DNA of 51,320 nt from Entamoeba invadens IP1. Lineage: Eukaryota; Evosea; Mastigamoebida; Endamoebidae. Below are positions 50,197 to 51,320 of the stretch, one piece after another. Each line of letters begins with the position of its first letter. The stretch's first letter is position 1. A program made the translations under genes and the position numbers. The DNA lies in contig NW_004191622.1 of NCBI RefSeq assembly GCF_000330505.1, forward strand, positions 106,834 to 158,153, read 5' to 3'. Under the pieces are notes generated by a model. It was not told the origin of the DNA and did no database searches. It saw only the letters and a list, made by a program, of their open reading frames with translations.

Positions 50197-51320
50197 TCAT
50201 TTCTTCTTTTCCCCTTTAAACGCCGTTTTCTCTCTGGTTTTCCCCACTTTAGGCTCAGTGCTTCCACTTCTTTGAATAAAAATGAATGGGTCTTCTCTTT
50301 TGAGTTCTTCGCACTTTTTTTTAGAATACGGCGACATTCTTGGTGATACAAGTGGTCTTGGTGATGAACATGGTGATGGTGACGCCGAGTAAAACTGAGA
50401 CTCGGTTTTCTTTTTTTCTCCACCAAAGATCTTGAATACTGTTTGTTTGAAGCTTGTTCTCTTTGTTTTTTCTTCTTTTGTTTCTTCACAATTGTTATTT
50501 ATCATCAATTCTGAACTTTCAATCAACTGTTCCCTTGACAACAAAGGCAAGCGTTTTTCTTTTCTCAGTTTGTTGAGCTTCTCCAAAAGAGTATCATTGG
50601 TCTGTTTCTTTTCCAACACAATATTTGTCGCGTTTTTAACCCTCTCTTCAAATTTTCGATGTATTTTAGTTTTCGTCTCCATCTCTGACAAACTCGCCTG
50701 TAAATAAGCCGAATATGTCCTCGAGAAGCTTTCTACGGATAACACGAACTGGTCATAAACCAAGTAGTCGTCGACAGTTGAGTTCGTCATCTTGAATGCC
50801 TCAACATATTTATGTGCGACTGATTTGTTTAGTGACCGTATGATCGAAAGTGACGAAGTTTTGAGTAATGCTTCAATCTCCTTTTGTGCTAATGTCAATT
50901 CCCCTCGATTTCGTGCCTCTTCTGTGCTGCTTATTCCGTCCCTCTCACTCATTTTCCCGAGATTTTCTTTTTTCAGTATTTCCTTTTCTAATTCCTCGAC
51001 CTTTGTTTTGTTGATTCTGTCAAAAAACTCGTCGAAAACGCCAAAAGTATCGTCTATAGTATTTTTCAAGTGGATGATATACATTTCTGATGTTTCGTAT
51101 TCCATTTTTTGGAGTGTTTTTGCAACAAAAAAGATTTTTTCTTTGTATTTTTCGAAAAACTCAAAGTCGCAGAATTTTCTGATCATCACTTTATTCATCA
51201 GAAAGGAAGATATCGTTTCAAGGAAAAGAATTTTTAAAATCCGTTTCTTTGCGTCAACGCATTTCATTGTGTCAATCTCCTTCCGCTCTATAACGGTTTC
51301 AATTGAGTGCAAAATCTGAA
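50197..51320 (-). CDS. Partial coiled-coil protein with Ser/Pro-rich tail (runs off right edge)
   Basis: The frame is open to the window edge, so the 5' end is missing. At least 373 residues are visible. The N-terminal two-thirds are helical and charged (FFVAKTLQKMEYETSEMY, KVEELEKEILKKENLGKM, LLEKLNKLRKEKRLPLLS), suggesting a long helical-bundle or BAR-like domain. The C-terminal ~90 residues are basic and Ser/Pro-rich (SASPSPCSSPRPLVSPRMSP), probably a phosphorylated disordered tail ending in KGEKKK. No family is recognised. Possible internal starts (for example the Met of IDTMKCVDAK) cannot be excluded. Confidence 0.6.
   Translation of the reverse strand, partial: QILHSIETVIERKEIDTMKCVDAKKRILKILFLETISSFLMNKVMIRKFCDFEFFEKYKEKIFFVAKTLQKMEYETSEMYIIHLKNTIDDTFGVFDEFFDRINKTKVEELEKEILKKENLGKMSERDGISSTEEARNRGELTLAQKEIEALLKTSSLSIIRSLNKSVAHKYVEAFKMTNSTVDDYLVYDQFVLSVESFSRTYSAYLQASLSEMETKTKIHRKFEERVKNATNIVLEKKQTNDTLLEKLNKLRKEKRLPLLSREQLIESSELMINNNCEETKEEKTKRTSFKQTVFKIFGGEKKKTESQFYSASPSPCSSPRPLVSPRMSPYSKKKCEELKREDPFIFIQRSGSTEPKVGKTREKTAFKGEKKK

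Noticed and set aside
1..51320. tRNA genes
   Set aside because: I found no A/B-box plus cloverleaf candidates; Entamoeba tRNA genes are usually in separate tandem arrays.

Overview
This 51.3 kb window is nuclear DNA from a eukaryotic microbe, almost certainly an Entamoeba. I lean towards E. invadens, but the species is an inference. The evidence is as follows. The intergenic DNA is extremely AT-rich and the genes are compact. Introns are short (42-210 nt) and nearly all open with GTTTGT and close with TAG or another AG. There is a bacterial-type one-chain pyruvate:ferredoxin oxidoreductase, BspA-type leucine-rich repeat proteins, TLDc proteins, many small-GTPase and trafficking proteins, and eukaryotic ribosomal proteins. 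A run of exactly 100 N (29993-30092) is a scaffold gap of unknown true size.

Layout. 1-10.8 kb: dense housekeeping block with RPL5 (+), a secreted Cys-rich protein (+), a small RRM protein (-), a Naa50-like acetyltransferase (+), a secreted coiled-coil protein (+), a TLDc protein (-), splicing factor Prp6 (+), an eight-TM Wntless/TMEM181-like protein (-) and RPS17 (+). 10.9-26.2 kb: four minus-strand genes: a giant UBR4/BIG-like protein, a Vps18-like tethering protein, a PH-RhoGAP protein and a small ubiquitin-fold-like protein. 26.2-30.8 kb: 4.6 kb without a gene, containing a diverged duplicated ~300-nt unit, several hairpins and the assembly gap. 30.8-44.5 kb: a K-dependent Na/Ca-exchanger-like protein with a PH domain (+), an unknown spliced gene (-), a SANT-domain gene (-), a tetraspanin-like gene with an apparent frameshift (+), a VHS-domain gene (-) and PFOR (-). 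44.5-51.3 kb: a frameshifted LRR-family gene ending in a CaaX box (+), an intact BspA-type LRR gene (-), a metallothionein-like Cys-rich gene (-) and a partial coiled-coil gene running off the right edge (-).

Many genes appear as two to four separate open frames and become one protein only when GTTTGT...AG introns are removed. I worked these joins out by hand, checking phase and domain continuity: the Cys-rich protein, Naa50-like, Wntless-like (4 exons), PH-RhoGAP (3), SANT (3), VHS (3), tetraspanin and the unknown gene at 33.6-34.5 kb (3).

Themes: translation (L5, S17), splicing (Prp6), membrane traffic (Vps18-like, VHS, Wntless-like), Rho signalling (PH-RhoGAP), anaerobic energy metabolism (PFOR) and the amoeba surface or stress repertoire (LRR, tetraspanin, Cys-rich proteins). 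There is no operon logic; neighbours seem functionally independent. The best candidates for something new are the exchanger with a cytosolic PH domain and an altered second ion-binding repeat, the UBR4-like protein lacking the C-terminal ligase region, the block-conserved noncoding duplication, a 13-bp-closed structured element at 33.2 kb, and a 10-nt GC-rich motif shared by the PFOR and metallothionein-like upstream regions.
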